Made by a program: the position numbers and the translations under genes
Assembly: GCA_000499405.2 (NCBI GenBank)
Contig: HG738137.1
Location: forward strand, 23,876,422 to 23,940,421
Reading direction: 5' to 3'
DNA: 64,000 bases
Source: Onchocerca volvulus
Lineage: Eukaryota > Nematoda > Chromadorea > Rhabditida > Onchocercidae
In this document: piece by piece, positions 1 to 13,044 of the stretch
Position numbering within the stretch: the stretch's first letter is position 1
Layout of the letters: each line of letters starts with the position of its first letter
The notes under the pieces: model-generated
What the model saw: only the letters and a program-made list of their open reading frames with translations
Told to the model about the DNA's origin: nothing
Database searches by the model: none

Positions 1-3000
1 ACTTTTCAGTTCCAACTTATGTTGATAAAATAAAGTTATCTTCACTTGAATTTAGTTAAACCAAGTATTAACATCTAAAAAAATTTTTGATTTAACTTAT
101 TAATCATAAAATGAGTAATGACTAAGCCCTTAAGTATCCACTTAATCAAAAACGTTAAACTTTCCTACACCTAAGCTTGATTTAATTTAATTTAAATGCA
201 CAATATAAAATTTGATTTCGATTAAATTTAATTACAAAATGCCTATATAATATAATTTCATTCAAATGAAAGGATTTAATTGTAATTTCAGCGTACATTT
301 TTTTTTTTTTTGTGATACTTTATTACGAAGAAAAAAATAAGTTGTTAAAAGAAAAAAAATTGAAAGGATTAAAATGAAAATTAAAACTTCATTAAAAGGA
401 AAAAAAAATACTTCAGCATGCAATCTGATTTCTAATTTCAATATGTTTTTTAAATTTCCCAAGCAAATAACAAATAATTTTCCATTTAAATCTGATTTTT
501 GATTTGGTTAAGCATTTAATTTGAAATTTTTTCATTCAAATCCCGTGTAAATCAGTTTAATTTAATATATTCGAATGAATTAAGAAAAATCTGATAAATC
601 TTTTTGTAAGTTTAATAAACAAAAAGAAAAAACGTTTAAATTATAAAATTTTCTTAAACTGATTTTTTTGCACAAAATTGATAATTGCGATTATAGAAGT
701 AAATGGACAAAAATGATTTTAATTTATAAAATTTTCAAAGAAATAAATATGAACGGTACTTTGGGGATAGATTAGTTTAGTACAGCAAAATAGGCGAACA
801 AATGGAGAATTGATATTGTTCGTTTTAAAGAGTACTTATTTAAATTTATAATACTGAAAAGAAAAAACTTGTATATTAGTGTTTTTGAAAAGCATGAAAA
901 CATTTCGTCAATAAAATATGATAATAGCTCGTTAAATTCAAAAGAACACACATGCATTCGTCATTTATTCAAATATAATTTTACTTAAACAATAATCCAT
1001 TTTAATTAATTTAATAATATTTTCAAATATATTTACAGTTAGCTATCGCAGCTATAAATTTATGAGAAATAATCCCAAGAGAATTTCAGATTTGAAATTA
1101 TAATTGTATAAATTTAATGATTAAGAGTGGAATAAAATATTCTCCATGAATCCTTTTTTTATTCAATATTATATTAATTGATATTTAATGACTTGTCTTT
1201 TACATGTAATTTTCAATATTTATTCGGCACTTAAATACTTAACATTATAAATATTTTACTTAAATAATATTACGTATAAGTTGTCTAAATAAAAATAATG
1301 TGAGCACTAATTTTAATAATTTATTCAATAACTTCACATAATACGATTTTTTTCATTTTTATATAATTATTGTATTAGTGGTTAATTATTTGCTTGTTCA
1401 TTATCAATTTAGATTCAGATGAATCTGTTATCATAGTAACAAAAGCTTGAAAAAAATATAAAGCGAAATCAATCTTGAAAATAATACAGTCATATATATT
1501 TAAAATTTAAATTGGGAATTTTTTTTTCCGTGCATCTTCGATTTCTTCCGTAATTCGCTTCGATGAAATCCTTATCATTCCTGCAAATTACATAGTTTAA
1601 TTTTGAATTTTAATAATAAAAAGTGGTAAAACTTCAAAAAAAAGTAAGATATAGTCAGTTTTAAGATGATATTTTTACATAATACTGCATTTTTTCATGT
1701 TTACTTACTATTAAATGAATAATTCTTTAAATTATTCTTAAAATCATGTAATACAATTCAAAATTCCAAAAAAAGAAGAGAAAGAAGTTAACAAAAAAGT
1801 TTTTTCGGAAAGTTGGATTTACTATTTCCTTTACTACAGTAATAGGTAGCATTTTAAAAGTCTCCCATTCATGACGGAGCTATGTGACACATATCAGATA
1901 AAATCGAAATCAGGAAGTGTTGAAATTATCGTATATTCGGTATACACGACAATCAATGTCACCAATTGCTGAACTATATCGTAGCTAAAAATTAAAGAAA
2001 ATTCACAATTTGAAAACTCTCCCAAATATAAAACATTATTTTGATGGAAATATTTTAGAATTTATTTTATAAAATGATTTATCGAATATCGATGATATTT
2101 TGAATCAACTAGTAGCTCAATCAATACAATTAAACTACACTAGTTGTATTAAAAAATTTGGAAATTACTTGATTTGATTTGCGACAAATTTCGAAATCAT
2201 ATGAAGAATATTATGAACAGAGTGGGATCAAAAAATTGGAATATAAAAATGTGAAATGTCTTGAAATGCTAATAATAAATTCAAATAATAAATTTGTCAT
2301 AAGTTTTTTTTAAATCAAAAATTTATCAAGCTATTTGGAAAAAAATTCTTTTTTTCATTCGATGCTAATTTAATCTGTTAATATCAAAGTTAGGGATTAA
2401 CATTTAGGATCGATAAGCAAGCAAATTAGAAATGCAAATATCCGACATCGACCAATATTAAATCTTTTTGCCGAGGAAATAATAATTCGATTTATTAAAT
2501 GCATCTGAGCTTTGATACTGCTTCATTTCGAATTATAATAATGTATAAAATCCCTCGTATTAAAAGAAAAATTATAGAGTATCAATAAATTTAAATAAAT
2601 TAAACGAAATGGTCAAAATATAATGAGAGAAAAGTTTTGTAGGAATAATCAAACATTTTATAAAATAATAACTTTTTGAAGTGTTTTTCAGACAATAACT
2701 TTTTCTTTTTTTTTTTTTTTTTTAAACAAAAAGATAAATAAAGAAGTTAGAAGGGAAAAAATGTAAGATTCTAATCTAATTTTCCTAATCTGTATGAAAA
2801 ATGTTAAATAGTGCAAAGATATAAACAAACTGAAATTTAAATACTTTAAAATATTAATGAAGGCAGACATCAGCATAATTTCGCTGTATTGATGGGACAA
2901 ATCTCCGATAAATAATTGTTGTGCTGTATTATACTAAAATAAATTACAATTTAAGCTCCAAAATGTGTTTTTAAAAAAAAAGATTAACAAATAAGAAAAC

Positions 3001-5090
3001 GACGAAAATATATGAGGCAAATTTTTTATTCAAAGCGAATAAAAAATTTAATTTTTATTATTAAAAATTGTATTATTGTATTTGTTAAAATGCTATGTCA
3101 CATTATTCTTACAGCATAAAACTTTTTCGATTTTAATTTTTATGTAAATTAATTTTTTTAATTAATACGGTATAAACAACTATAGAGATAATGAAATCAG
3201 AAGTTTGTCTCGATGCATAAAATACTTTTAATTTATCAACATTACTGTCACCAAGCTCTATTCTTTCACTATCTGACAACCATCTTGTCACCTCATGTGG
3301 TTTAAGGAAAATAATTACTTTTTTCGAAGTAATAAATAAAATAATTAATGCATCGGCAGATTTGCTGTTTTTGGGATTGTCTTTTTTTTTTTTTTTTTGA
3401 AATAATGGATAAATAATTCAACGCACATAAATTTAACCGAGGTTATTAAACATCTATATCTTATTATTCATTAATTTATTAATTCACAAAAATCCAACAA
3501 CTAATTTCATCTTTAAATAATATTAATTAAAAAATTACTGAACAAATTCTGGTTTTAAGATATAAGATTTCTCTAATCAGTCAAAAAAAAAAATCTGGAT
3601 TTAAAAAAAAAGAACTTGCCAGTCGTAATCGTTATCGTGAAGTTTAGTATAAAATGGATTACGATTAGATGCACAGAACGCTTCAACATTTCTGGTAAGA
3701 CTGCCATATCTGAAGGTGGGAATCATCAGTTATTGTCTACTTACTTCATAATTATAAAAATTAGCAAAAAAATTAATAGAATAAAAAGGAATAACAATTG
3801 AAATAATTAACAAACAATATGTGGTATATTTTAAATTTGTTAAGAAAGTCTTCCAAAAAATGATTAAATATATTTGATAATTTTAAGTTTATCTTCAATT
3901 TGTTGATAATTGATATAAATTTTAAAATAAATAATATTAGTAGAACATTATTCATTTATAAACATTATCTGTTCAGGATGATTATGGATACTTACAGCTA
4001 GAAGAATCCTTTTTCTTTTTAATTAATTTGAAATGTTTCTTCAAATAATTGTATAAATTTCTTGTTTCATATTCGGTATCCAATTAAAATTTATGTAATT
4101 TTTCATTAAAAGCATACATTACTAATTATAGATTGATCGGACATTTTTGAAATTAATTTTATACTCTAATAAGTGAAATGAAAACAAATAATTTAATATA
4201 TCCATTGTACCTTTGTTTACTTTTAGTATTAGCCAGAATATGAAAGCATTGGTAATATTTTCCGATTGTCGGGAAAAGACAATAAAAGAGAGAATGTTTT
4301 TCGAATAATTAAAAAAAATTAGAAGTCATTTTCAAAAGTTATCGCTTTGTACACCGATAACTAATTCATTAAAGGATTATGCTTGCATGAATCTTTACGA
4401 ATACAAAAAATATTAATGATAAATGTTTCATCTGATAAAATGAAGTAATCTCAAAAGAAATGAGTTTTCAAACAAATCATTCCTCTCGTAAGTCTGATTT
4501 CTAAAGGAATTTATTTAAAACATTTTATAAGCTAATGCAAGTAATTAGCATTTAATTTAATTATGGCCTTTTCTTGCATAAAGTGAAATTTATCCAGTTT
4601 TAGAGTTGCAAAAAATAATGGGAATTTTTTTTTTTGACATTAATTTTTATATTAATTTTACCATTATTATTATTAGCAGAATTTTATTTTTATTTGAAAT
4701 AATGTAAAAGGTATACTGGAAGACTTTAGAAGTGCAATAATTAGGAAGGGAAATTATTTTGATACATGATAGAATCCGACAACTTTAATTAGCCATACTG
4801 TGCAAGAATTATCAAATAATACTAGAAGAAAAAGTAAATTAACCCATTGCATTATGCAAAATAAATTAGTTGTCTAATTTTCTTCATTTTTTTTTTTTTT
4901 TTTTTGATCTCTCCAAATTATATTTAATGTTTTTTAATTCGCTTTTAATCTCTTTTTGTCTACTTATTCAAAATAAATGTTTGGATTTAAACACTAAAAT
5001 TTATTGCTTGTATGTCATTTTCTGGTGTAATTAAATTGAATTTTGTCATATTTTGAATAATTAAGTATCGCAATATTTGAAGTTTTTGGA
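1..5090. other. AT-rich intergenic DNA, no gene supported
   Basis: Both strands carry only short, low-complexity open frames rich in Phe, Ile, Lys and Asn. I see no exon flanked by convincing splice signals that matches a known family. There are many A or T runs of 10-18 bases. I see nothing else in it. Confidence 0.6.
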
Positions 5091-5096
5091 ATGATT

Positions 5097-5134
5097 GAAT
5101 ATTACAATATTTAAAATAAATATTGTAATATTTC
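5097..5134. repeat. Short hairpin (inverted repeat)
   Basis: Two arms, GAATATTACAATATTTA and its near-perfect reverse complement, are separated by three A residues. Purely AT-rich; it may be chance in this composition or a remnant of a small palindromic repeat. Confidence 0.5.
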
Positions 5135-5882
5135 AAATTTTACCGTCACAGTTTTTTTGTTGATAAATATGTCATTTGCGCCATTTATCAACTATATGCC
5201 TCACAATATTCAAATCTCATCGCGTTTGTTTAAAACTTGAATATGATTAATATGTATTATATATTTGGGATGGTTTAGAGTAGGATTATCCTCGATAGTT
5301 GTTTCCTTTCAGTTTTTCTATTCTCATCATTTCCGAATTTTTCACTATCATCATCAAGTGTTTCTACCATCTTTTTTTCTTTTTTTTTTTTTTTTTTAAA
5401 TTGTTGAACTTTATATCTTGAATTTTTATTTTGTCATTTTTTCGTGCCATTTTTTTTTTCAAATTATCCGAATTTAATAGTCTTTATCTGGAATGATATT
5501 TAAGCTTCCTGTTAAGTAGTTCTCCACAATTTTAAAGTATTCTGTGTCGGAAAAGTTTTTTATGTTGTTGTGACAGAGGTGAATCCTGTTGAGAAGAGTT
5601 TTGTTGATTGACGAAAGAGTGGTTCTTCGTTTATATTACATACAAACAACTGTTAGAGAATAACCAAAAAAATTGATCACTGGGCTATTCTTAATTTTTA
5701 TCGATTGTAGGGATTAAATAGAAGAACATGCACAACTGAATTGCCGAACTCTTAATAGCAGTTCGATAATTCGGTTGAGCCATATTCTGCTGCGTCGAAA
5801 GATGTAATTAGATGTATAAAGGAATGTCATGATATTGAAGATGTTGACGAAATCAGAGCATGCAATCATGATAAATAAGAGA

Positions 5883-6522
5883 TGTTAAAGGTCAAATAGC
5901 GCTACGGCAATTATTGCAAACAAAAATATTAAAGGTCAAGTAGCGTGAAAAGTTTCAAAGGAATTAATAATTCGGAAGGATGAACATGTTTATCTTCAAG
6001 ACGCTCCGATTCACAGATAAACAAAGTAAGATTAACCAATTACGTTTGAGTTCAGGTAAGGAAGGATTCATAATGGAAGAGTTTCGGAGCTGAAATCAGT
6101 TTTTACACCAAATATAATTGCTTGATATAGGAACAGTTCGGAGTTCAGTTCGACACAATTGTTGGAATAACATTAGTTTCGGCAGTTCAGTTCGACATAA
6201 TTGATAATTCAGTGGCAGCAATTCGATGTAATTAGACAGTAGCAGCTGAAACAATTCAGTTAGAACGCAATTTCGAGAACAATTCGATCGCAGTAGGAAA
6301 CACAGTTCAGCGACACGAGCAATAGTTCAGCAAGAGCAATAGCAATAATGAAGAGAAAGGAGAGCGACAGTTACAAAAGATAGATACGACATCATAGAAA
6401 GCATTTAGACGACTTTCTTTGATTATTTACCGCATATTGTTCATTCAGTCCTTACCATTTTATGAGCATGATGTTGTGTATAATATCGTATAAATTCAAT
6501 AAAAGCTATTGTTGACCTAGCG
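5883..6522 (+). mobile_element. Probable LTR of a BEL/Pao-like retroelement
   Basis: The stretch starts TGTTAAAGGTCAAATAGCG and contains a roughly 70-base core (5985-6055, GATGAACATGTTTATC... then CGCTCCGATT, AGATAAACAAAGTAAGATTA) that recurs in diverged form near 18700-18790 and at 23155-23225. It ends shortly after AATTCAATAAAAGC, a plausible polyadenylation signal, and is directly followed by the decayed gag-like coding remnant. Base composition is visibly less AT-biased than its surroundings. The exact borders are inferred from similarity to the solo copy at 18.65 kb, because no intact partner LTR is visible. Confidence 0.5.
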
Positions 6523-6599
6523 GAGTCACAGAAGCAAGCAGAATTAATCTCCAATCAACAAACTACAAACAGACAAGAAGAACTTTCCTCTGAAATCAT

Positions 6600-7050
6600 G
6601 TAAATAATTTCCCAAACCAATTATCATTGCTAACATTCAGTGATGACCCAAGAAAAAGAGTTTTGAATGGCTTTGAAGCCGCAGTTCATTTCCAAAGAAT
6701 TCCAGACATTCAAAAATTAAATTACCCAATCTTCTGTCTCAGAGGGAATGCACTGCAAACCGTTAGAGGCTATGATACTGCCCCCGAGAATTACGATATT
6801 AGAAGAGTCTATTCATAAATATGGAAAATCATTCACTACAAATCGCTTTATAACGAATTATATTTTCATCGAGAGGAATGACAGAGAATGAAAAATAAGA
6901 TCGAAGCAATCGAAAAAATATTCCGATAGCTGTAAGTTATAGACGACATCTAAAGCATTTAGCATCGAAACTATCATAGAAAGTAGACTGCCTAATTGGA
7001 TGTTGACGGAGTGCACTAGTAAAAAAATTAGAATTATGGTCGGTCATTAA
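6600..7050 (+). pseudogene. Decayed gag-like fragment of a BEL/Pao retrotransposon
   Basis: An open frame at 6627-6818 reads as a gag-type segment, with FSDDPRKRVLNGFEAAVHFQ and then IQKLNYPIFCLRGNALQTVR. This resembles the DUF1759 gag domain found in nematode BEL/Pao elements (recognised from memory, not searched). The similarity then moves to another frame (KYGKSF, then RNDRE near 6890) and later to ESRLPNW near 6985, separated by stops. The copy is therefore frameshifted and non-functional. No protease, reverse transcriptase or integrase follows it. Confidence 0.65.
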
Positions 7051-7259
7051 GCTTCGAAGACTCTTGATAAGACTAATCGAAAGAAGTGAGGGAATGATTA
7101 AAAGTCAAACCTCTAGTGGGAAGGTAAAAAGCTCAACTGAGTCAAAGCCAAATCAGATCCCACATAATACTGGAGCAGAGAGACTTGTCGGAAATTCCGA
7201 GAGATTTCATGATATAAATTGTATTTTTGAATTGTTGTTTTCTATATTTCATCAATAAT

Positions 7260-8440
7260 TCACATAATATTTAATCAATAATTCATATAATTGAAAACAA
7301 AAAGAAAACCACCTTTGATCTAATTCAGAAAATAACCCGCTTATCCCAAATGGGATGAGATGGTTGTGTTTCATTATAGTATCATATTATTTATTTTGCA
7401 TTGTGGGGCTTTTTTTTTTTTCTTAATGCTGGATCTTAAAAGGAAGATAATTATAAGAAAGGGTTTTTAGGGGCACTACGACGACACGATCGGACGGACG
7501 CATATATTTCTTCCTCCTGCTATCCTATGAAGACACGTAATTATCTTCACCAGCAATAGAATTCAATTACAATTTCAACTGGCTTTGATTCGATTCGGAT
7601 ATTTATCTGGCAAGAATAAACGCTCAAGAAAAATGACTGATCAAGCGACTCACGAAAACACAAGAATTGTTTAACTGCCATTAAAACCAAAAATTTTTCT
7701 CTTTAAATTTCGATAGCTTCAACCAAACGATTCAGAATTGATCATAACTCCAAAAAAAAAATTACAGCTGAAAAAGACCTTATACCTTTTGTAATAAGAA
7801 GCTAAGATGATGAATGTCAGTTTATCCTATCTCAGACAATGAATGACAGAAAATAATGCTTCCAGAATTGTTTCTGGAACAGAATGCAATAGAAGGGTAC
7901 ATCCACGATGTCGGTAAAACTGAAATGTAGAAATAATCCTGTTATATATATTAGAAATTTGTGATTTTTCTCAAACAGATGTTCACTCATTCATGTCTCA
8001 CCGCAAAAGCCTTTCTTTTCTCATCGAATTGGCTAATAGAGCTCATGTGTTTAACTGAAATGTATAAATCATATTAATTGTTCGGAATGTTGTAAGGATT
8101 AAAGCTTGTGTGCATTGTCTCACTCCTATCCCTTGACTTGATAACCAAACCATTTGTATAACTTATTGTAAATCACCGTCTATTACAAGACCAAGGATTA
8201 TCAATATAAAAAGAAGTTTCTAATAATTATCGATCAGTATTACACAACACTTCTTTCAGTTATTTCGCTTCTTTTCATCCCATTCTTTTTTAATCCTTTG
8301 CTTTGTTGGCGAACGACGTTTTTCCACTCAACTTCCAATAAAACTTTATCAATTTTCAACACCAATAATCCTCAGATAAACTTCCTATCTGTCAGAAGGA
8401 AGCTCAAATTACTGGTGATTATCGATAATCATTAATTGTT
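7260..8440. other. Probable retroelement-derived spacer, no gene
   Basis: Composition is less AT-rich than the flanks, with blocks such as GACACGATCGGACGGACG at about 7485 and a TATAAAAAG-like box near 8208. No open frame longer than 60 codons looks coding. I infer it is the residue of nested or rearranged retroelements between the gag remnant and the LTR-like fragment, but no domain identifies it. Confidence 0.3.
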
Positions 8441-8830
8441 TTGTGTCGTGGTTACAGCGAACAAAGACCAATCAAGAGGTGACAAATTGGAGATCAGGAA
8501 AGAAGGAAGAGTCCTGAAAGGATAAATAAATGGATCGGGCTTCGGAGAAAAAGGATAGAGGTCTGCAGATTCTTGGACACACTTTATTGGCTACATAAAC
8601 CAGCTTCTACAACAATCGATTGCTTTAACATCAGTCAATCGACAATTTTGGACAAATATTCTGCTCTATTGGCAATAAATGAAGAATAGTCGTGTGATCA
8701 GTTGTTTTAGATATTCTTCGATTATTGTTTGTATTATTCAGGAAGAATTCTTTCATCTATCAATAAAATCTTTTCTAATCAAAGATTCGTTTGTGCCACA
8801 ATCAAAACCAACTTTCTCGACAATGTGTAA
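8440..8830 (+). mobile_element. LTR-like fragment related to the 18.65 kb solo LTR
   Basis: The segment ACCAATCAAGAGGTGACAAA, followed by TTGGAGATCAGGAAAGAAGG and TCCTGAAAGGATAAATAA, parallels ACCAATCATAAGGTGAAACT, TTGGAGATCGGAAGAGCAGG and CCCGAAAGGATTTAAAAT at 18778-18838, in the same order and spacing. Downstream ATCAATAAAATC near 8760 corresponds to the ATTAATAAATTC segment near 19045. This supports a shared LTR ancestor; ends are approximate. Confidence 0.45.
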
Positions 8831-8839
8831 CTACTACAT

Positions 8840-10850
8840 GACAGGATAAAAATTAACTTTGGGAATATTTTTTCTTTATTTTTATGACTGATAAAATTAT
8901 TAATTAGTAAGTGGTGAGTAATAAAACCACTAATGACGATAAAACAAAAGCGCTGTGTCTTAAAGTGCTTAGTACTTATGCCAGGCTAAAGGCACATGGG
9001 AACCAAGATAAGCGACATCGATTTCAGTGGGATGTCAAATACTACTTTATTATTTATAGATTTGATGTTTGCAAAATCAATGCATTTAACCGGAAAAGTA
9101 CAAACTAGTCATGTCATGTAACAGCTTGACAAATATGTTGACAACTGACAGTGTGAAGATTACATGATATTCCTATATCAAATCTACTACTACGATCCTT
9201 CAGGATACAGCAGTATATATTGGAATTTAAGTTATAGATAGTTAATACTTGGGAATATAAAATATAAAAAAGAGTTAGTTGTTTTTAAATAGATAAGACA
9301 TATATGTGCTACACAATTTGTACATATTCTTAAGATTTAATTCCAGTCTGATGAAGGATATGCAACGCAATCATTGTCTCATTTTTCTCTTTAGACATAT
9401 CATCAAAACTAACAATTTCAGTAAAATGTCATATGACATAATTAAATCTTTTGATTAAAATTAAAATTGCAATCTAAAGCAGTCAGTTTTGTTTGATCTT
9501 AAAAAGAAATGTCGAACGAAAATCGCAAAAATGACTCTAAAACTTTGGGAAAAACTTCAAAATACTATGAAAATTGTGCCTTTTCTTTAACATAAATTGA
9601 GCCAATATTGAAAAAAAAATATATATATATATCACAAAATAGTTTAGTTTAATCATTAAATGAATCATGCGACTTTTTTTATAGATCATAAGTTGATGAT
9701 GCTTGGATTGATTTTAAAATGTATATTAGTTTCAAATATGATTAGATCATGTCATGAAATTAAAATATGATTAGAACAAATCAAGTAATAGTTAGCAAAC
9801 ATAAAATGTGCTACTTTCAATACATTGAAAAAAAACCAGAAATGATAAAGAAACGAGCAAATTTATATTTATCTCTTATTATTTTGATAAAAAATATCAA
9901 AATAATGCCTATAAGATCAAACAAATGTATCGAATAATGTAAAATATATCAACTTAATTCAAAATGAAATTAAGAAATTTCGAATTTTGAAATGAATTCG
10001 CGAATTTATTCATCATTTAATGTCAATGCAATTTAAATGAATGATGTTTTGTCAAAAAATACATTCACAGTAATTAAATTTTATTCAAAAACTAAGAAAA
10101 AAACATTTTCGGAATTAAAAAGTCCCAAAATAATTTGCAAAAATCTCATTCTTTATCATTTAGTCATCCATTATTCTTTATATTATAATCAATGATAAAA
10201 TATTTACTAAAAGCTTATTGATAAAATAAAATGATAATGGTTAAGAAGTGAACAAATGAAATTTTAAAACATTATTGAAATAAATAACAACGTTTATGCT
10301 GTACAAATAAAACAAATTTTTCAAAAAAAACTTACTAAGCAAAAAAAAGGACAAAAGAAATTTTTGTTTTGAATGTTTGTTTTGAATGTTATTTTCATTT
10401 TGAATTGAATCATTTGCTTTATGTCATACATAATATATGATCCTGATTTGATGAAATGAGCACATTGTAAACAATATTATACGATTTTATGGAATAATTT
10501 ACTTATCTAGCACGCTAGATATTATAATTGTCTCAGTTGTTTACATCTTTTGCATGAATTTAATTAAAAGGTTTCAAAAATTTATTTAGAAACAAATTTA
10601 GTCAAAGAAAGAGCAAAGTTGAAAAGAAAATTAATTTTACTTTACTTTTGGAATATACATTTACATATTTAGCATACTCAAATTAAGTATGCAACATTAT
10701 GAAACAGTTTGGAAAAATTTTTTTAGAGAATTTTATATATGTTTAAATTTTGTTTTATTTTTAATTTTTTCTCAAATTTTCCTTAACTTTCGTTTTATTT
10801 CTAATTATCAGTAATGCTATGATTAATTTATACATATTAATAAAGTTATT
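8840..10850. other. AT-rich intergenic DNA, no gene supported
   Basis: The longest frame (8911-9108, plus) has no family features, no good start context and no splice partners. A 12-base AT dinucleotide run sits near 9620. I see nothing further. Confidence 0.5.
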
Positions 10851-10855
10851 ATAAT

Positions 10856-13044
10856 TTATTTTTTATAATAAAGTGATGGTAAATCACTGAAAAATGCATC
10901 ATTATTGTTTAGTACAGAAGTTAAATTTAATGAAAATGAATTTTCCCGATCCAGAATGAAATTTCGAAAGCGACAAATAATATCCATGAACCAAAGTTGA
11001 ATAAGTAGCAAAATTAACAATGTTATTACGAATAGTAAACCGAACATTTGTATATCTGAAAAATAAAATCATCATCAGATGGCATTTTCCTAAAACTTTT
11101 ACTATGCATTTTTTATAAATCCAATCTTTTCAATATATTCATATTAAAATAAAGGTATTTCAAATTGCACTATGATAATTATCTTAATTAAATAAAATAC
11201 TGTAACAAAATAAAAGCAAGTAGAAGAATAATGCAATAAATAAATATTTAAGTAAGTTGCAGAAATTTCGGTTCACATATGAGCCATATGGAATTCTTGA
11301 TCAGGAAAGATGTCAATTATTACTGATAATTCTTTTCTATAGAAATTAAACATAACTTCATTAACTTATTTTTTTAGAGAAGAATCCGAAAAGCATTTTA
11401 GTGCAATAATTATTTTTTGATATTATAAATGGAAGATTGAATAATAAATTTCATTTTTGAATAAAGCAAATTTAATTTAAAAATTAGTTGAAAATTGATT
11501 ACAATTCAGTCTCATGAGTTCGGTGGGGAAAAATTTGAAATCGCAATCGAAATTTGGAAAAAAAACACAAACAAAAGATTATAGAAGAAATTTGATAAAA
11601 ATACTACAAAATTTGTGAAACTTCACAAAAAAAAAAAACCTGATTTAGTATTCATATTGTTAACAATATGCATTCCAATAAGATCTTCAGCAAGACTATT
11701 GAGCATTTTATTCGAAAATATGGAACCAATAGTAAAGATGAAAATTATGAGCAATGTACATATGATTGATGTAATCTGAAATAAAACACACTTCATCGAA
11801 TTTTAACATTTTATATCAAATAATTTTTAACAATTTTTTATGATTTTATAAAGTTTTCATTCAAAAATCAATCAATAACATCTATCTTTTAATATTACAT
11901 TCTTCAACACTTTTTGCAGTTTTTTAATATTTCACTTTTAAAATTTAATCATGTGTACGTGCAGTATATAATTTTTGATTTAAAAGGAACTAAGAGAATA
12001 GTTCAAAAATGAGATAATCATTAATTTTGTGCTTAATACGATAAACGGAAAGCTCGTAATTTAACAAATTTCTAATCAGATTTTTCAAAATTTTTTTATT
12101 AACTTACTTGAAAAATTATATAAGGTAGGATGAATAGTTGTTTTTCTTTAAAAATTCCATATGTTAAAGTACCAAATATAGCAAAAGCAAAAGCGAACGA
12201 TGCAATCGAATAAAATGCTAAAGCTACACATTGCGAGTATACGGTAAGAAAAACGATAATTACCGCACTGCAAAGGTAAGCGATCGAAACAGTTCGAGCG
12301 GCTAACTGTAAAAGGTATACATTAATTTTGAATCATAAATTAAGAAATATTTGTTAAAAATAATACTTTTAATTTAATTTACCAATTCTTTCACTTACAT
12401 TTGCATTAAACTTATTAAAATCAAAATTTCAATTTGAATTATTTATAATTTTAATAAAATTTTTCAATTTTTCAATCAATCGAAAAAGATGTATTTATTG
12501 ATATTATTATCATTATTATTGTGTCATTATTATTTAAATAAGGTTATTTCTTTTGTTATTAGTATTGTGATTAAATAATACTAATATTATATTATAATGA
12601 TATAATTTATTTCAAATGATACGGCTAAATCTTTTTATCATCGTAAACAGGGAAAGATTATTCGGGCAAATTTATCATCATAATCTAAATATATACGAAT
12701 TAATTTTATCATTAATGTGCAATGATTACTCTTACGTATGTTTTATCACTTACAATTTTCATTTTAATGCAAAATTTAAAACTAACTGTAATATGCATAT
12801 AGCCGTGGCAACATTGATATTTAATATCGTTATGATCAAAATTTGTTTCATGACTACTGCCATATGAAATATACGATGGTATTAATGTTGGTGATAACTG
12901 ATTATCCGATGTTATCGGTATCACATATTGCGGTGAAATAGGTTCATTTGATACATCCAACACTTTTTCTCCAGATTCGTTTGATCCTTCTACTGTTGCT
13001 AATGATGGTAATGTGATAGATGATGACATAATTGATAACAACAA
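10856..13044 (-). CDS. LAPTM-like four-transmembrane protein (263 aa, 4 exons)
   Basis: Exons are 12787-13044, 12108-12305, 11640-11775 and 10856-11055. Phases agree at every junction (0, 0, 1) and the introns start GTTAGT, GTAAGT, GTTTTT and end CAG. Residues 1-78 are polar, Ser/Pro-rich and presumably cytosolic. A Cys/His cluster CCHGYMHIT (residues 78-86) precedes four hydrophobic segments at about 90-113, 115-136, 150-172 and 204-224, then a 40-residue polar tail. The N-terminal Cys cluster plus four helices is the plan of LAPTM4/5 endolysosomal membrane proteins, which act in trafficking and lysosomal transport. Family assignment is from architecture, not from a search. The start could instead be the second Met (13029). 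The neighbour at 14971-16747 has the same plan. Confidence 0.75.

Noticed and set aside
7064..7258. 64-codon plus-strand frame after the gag remnant
   Set aside because: Probably more decayed retroelement; no zinc knuckle or protease motif is visible.
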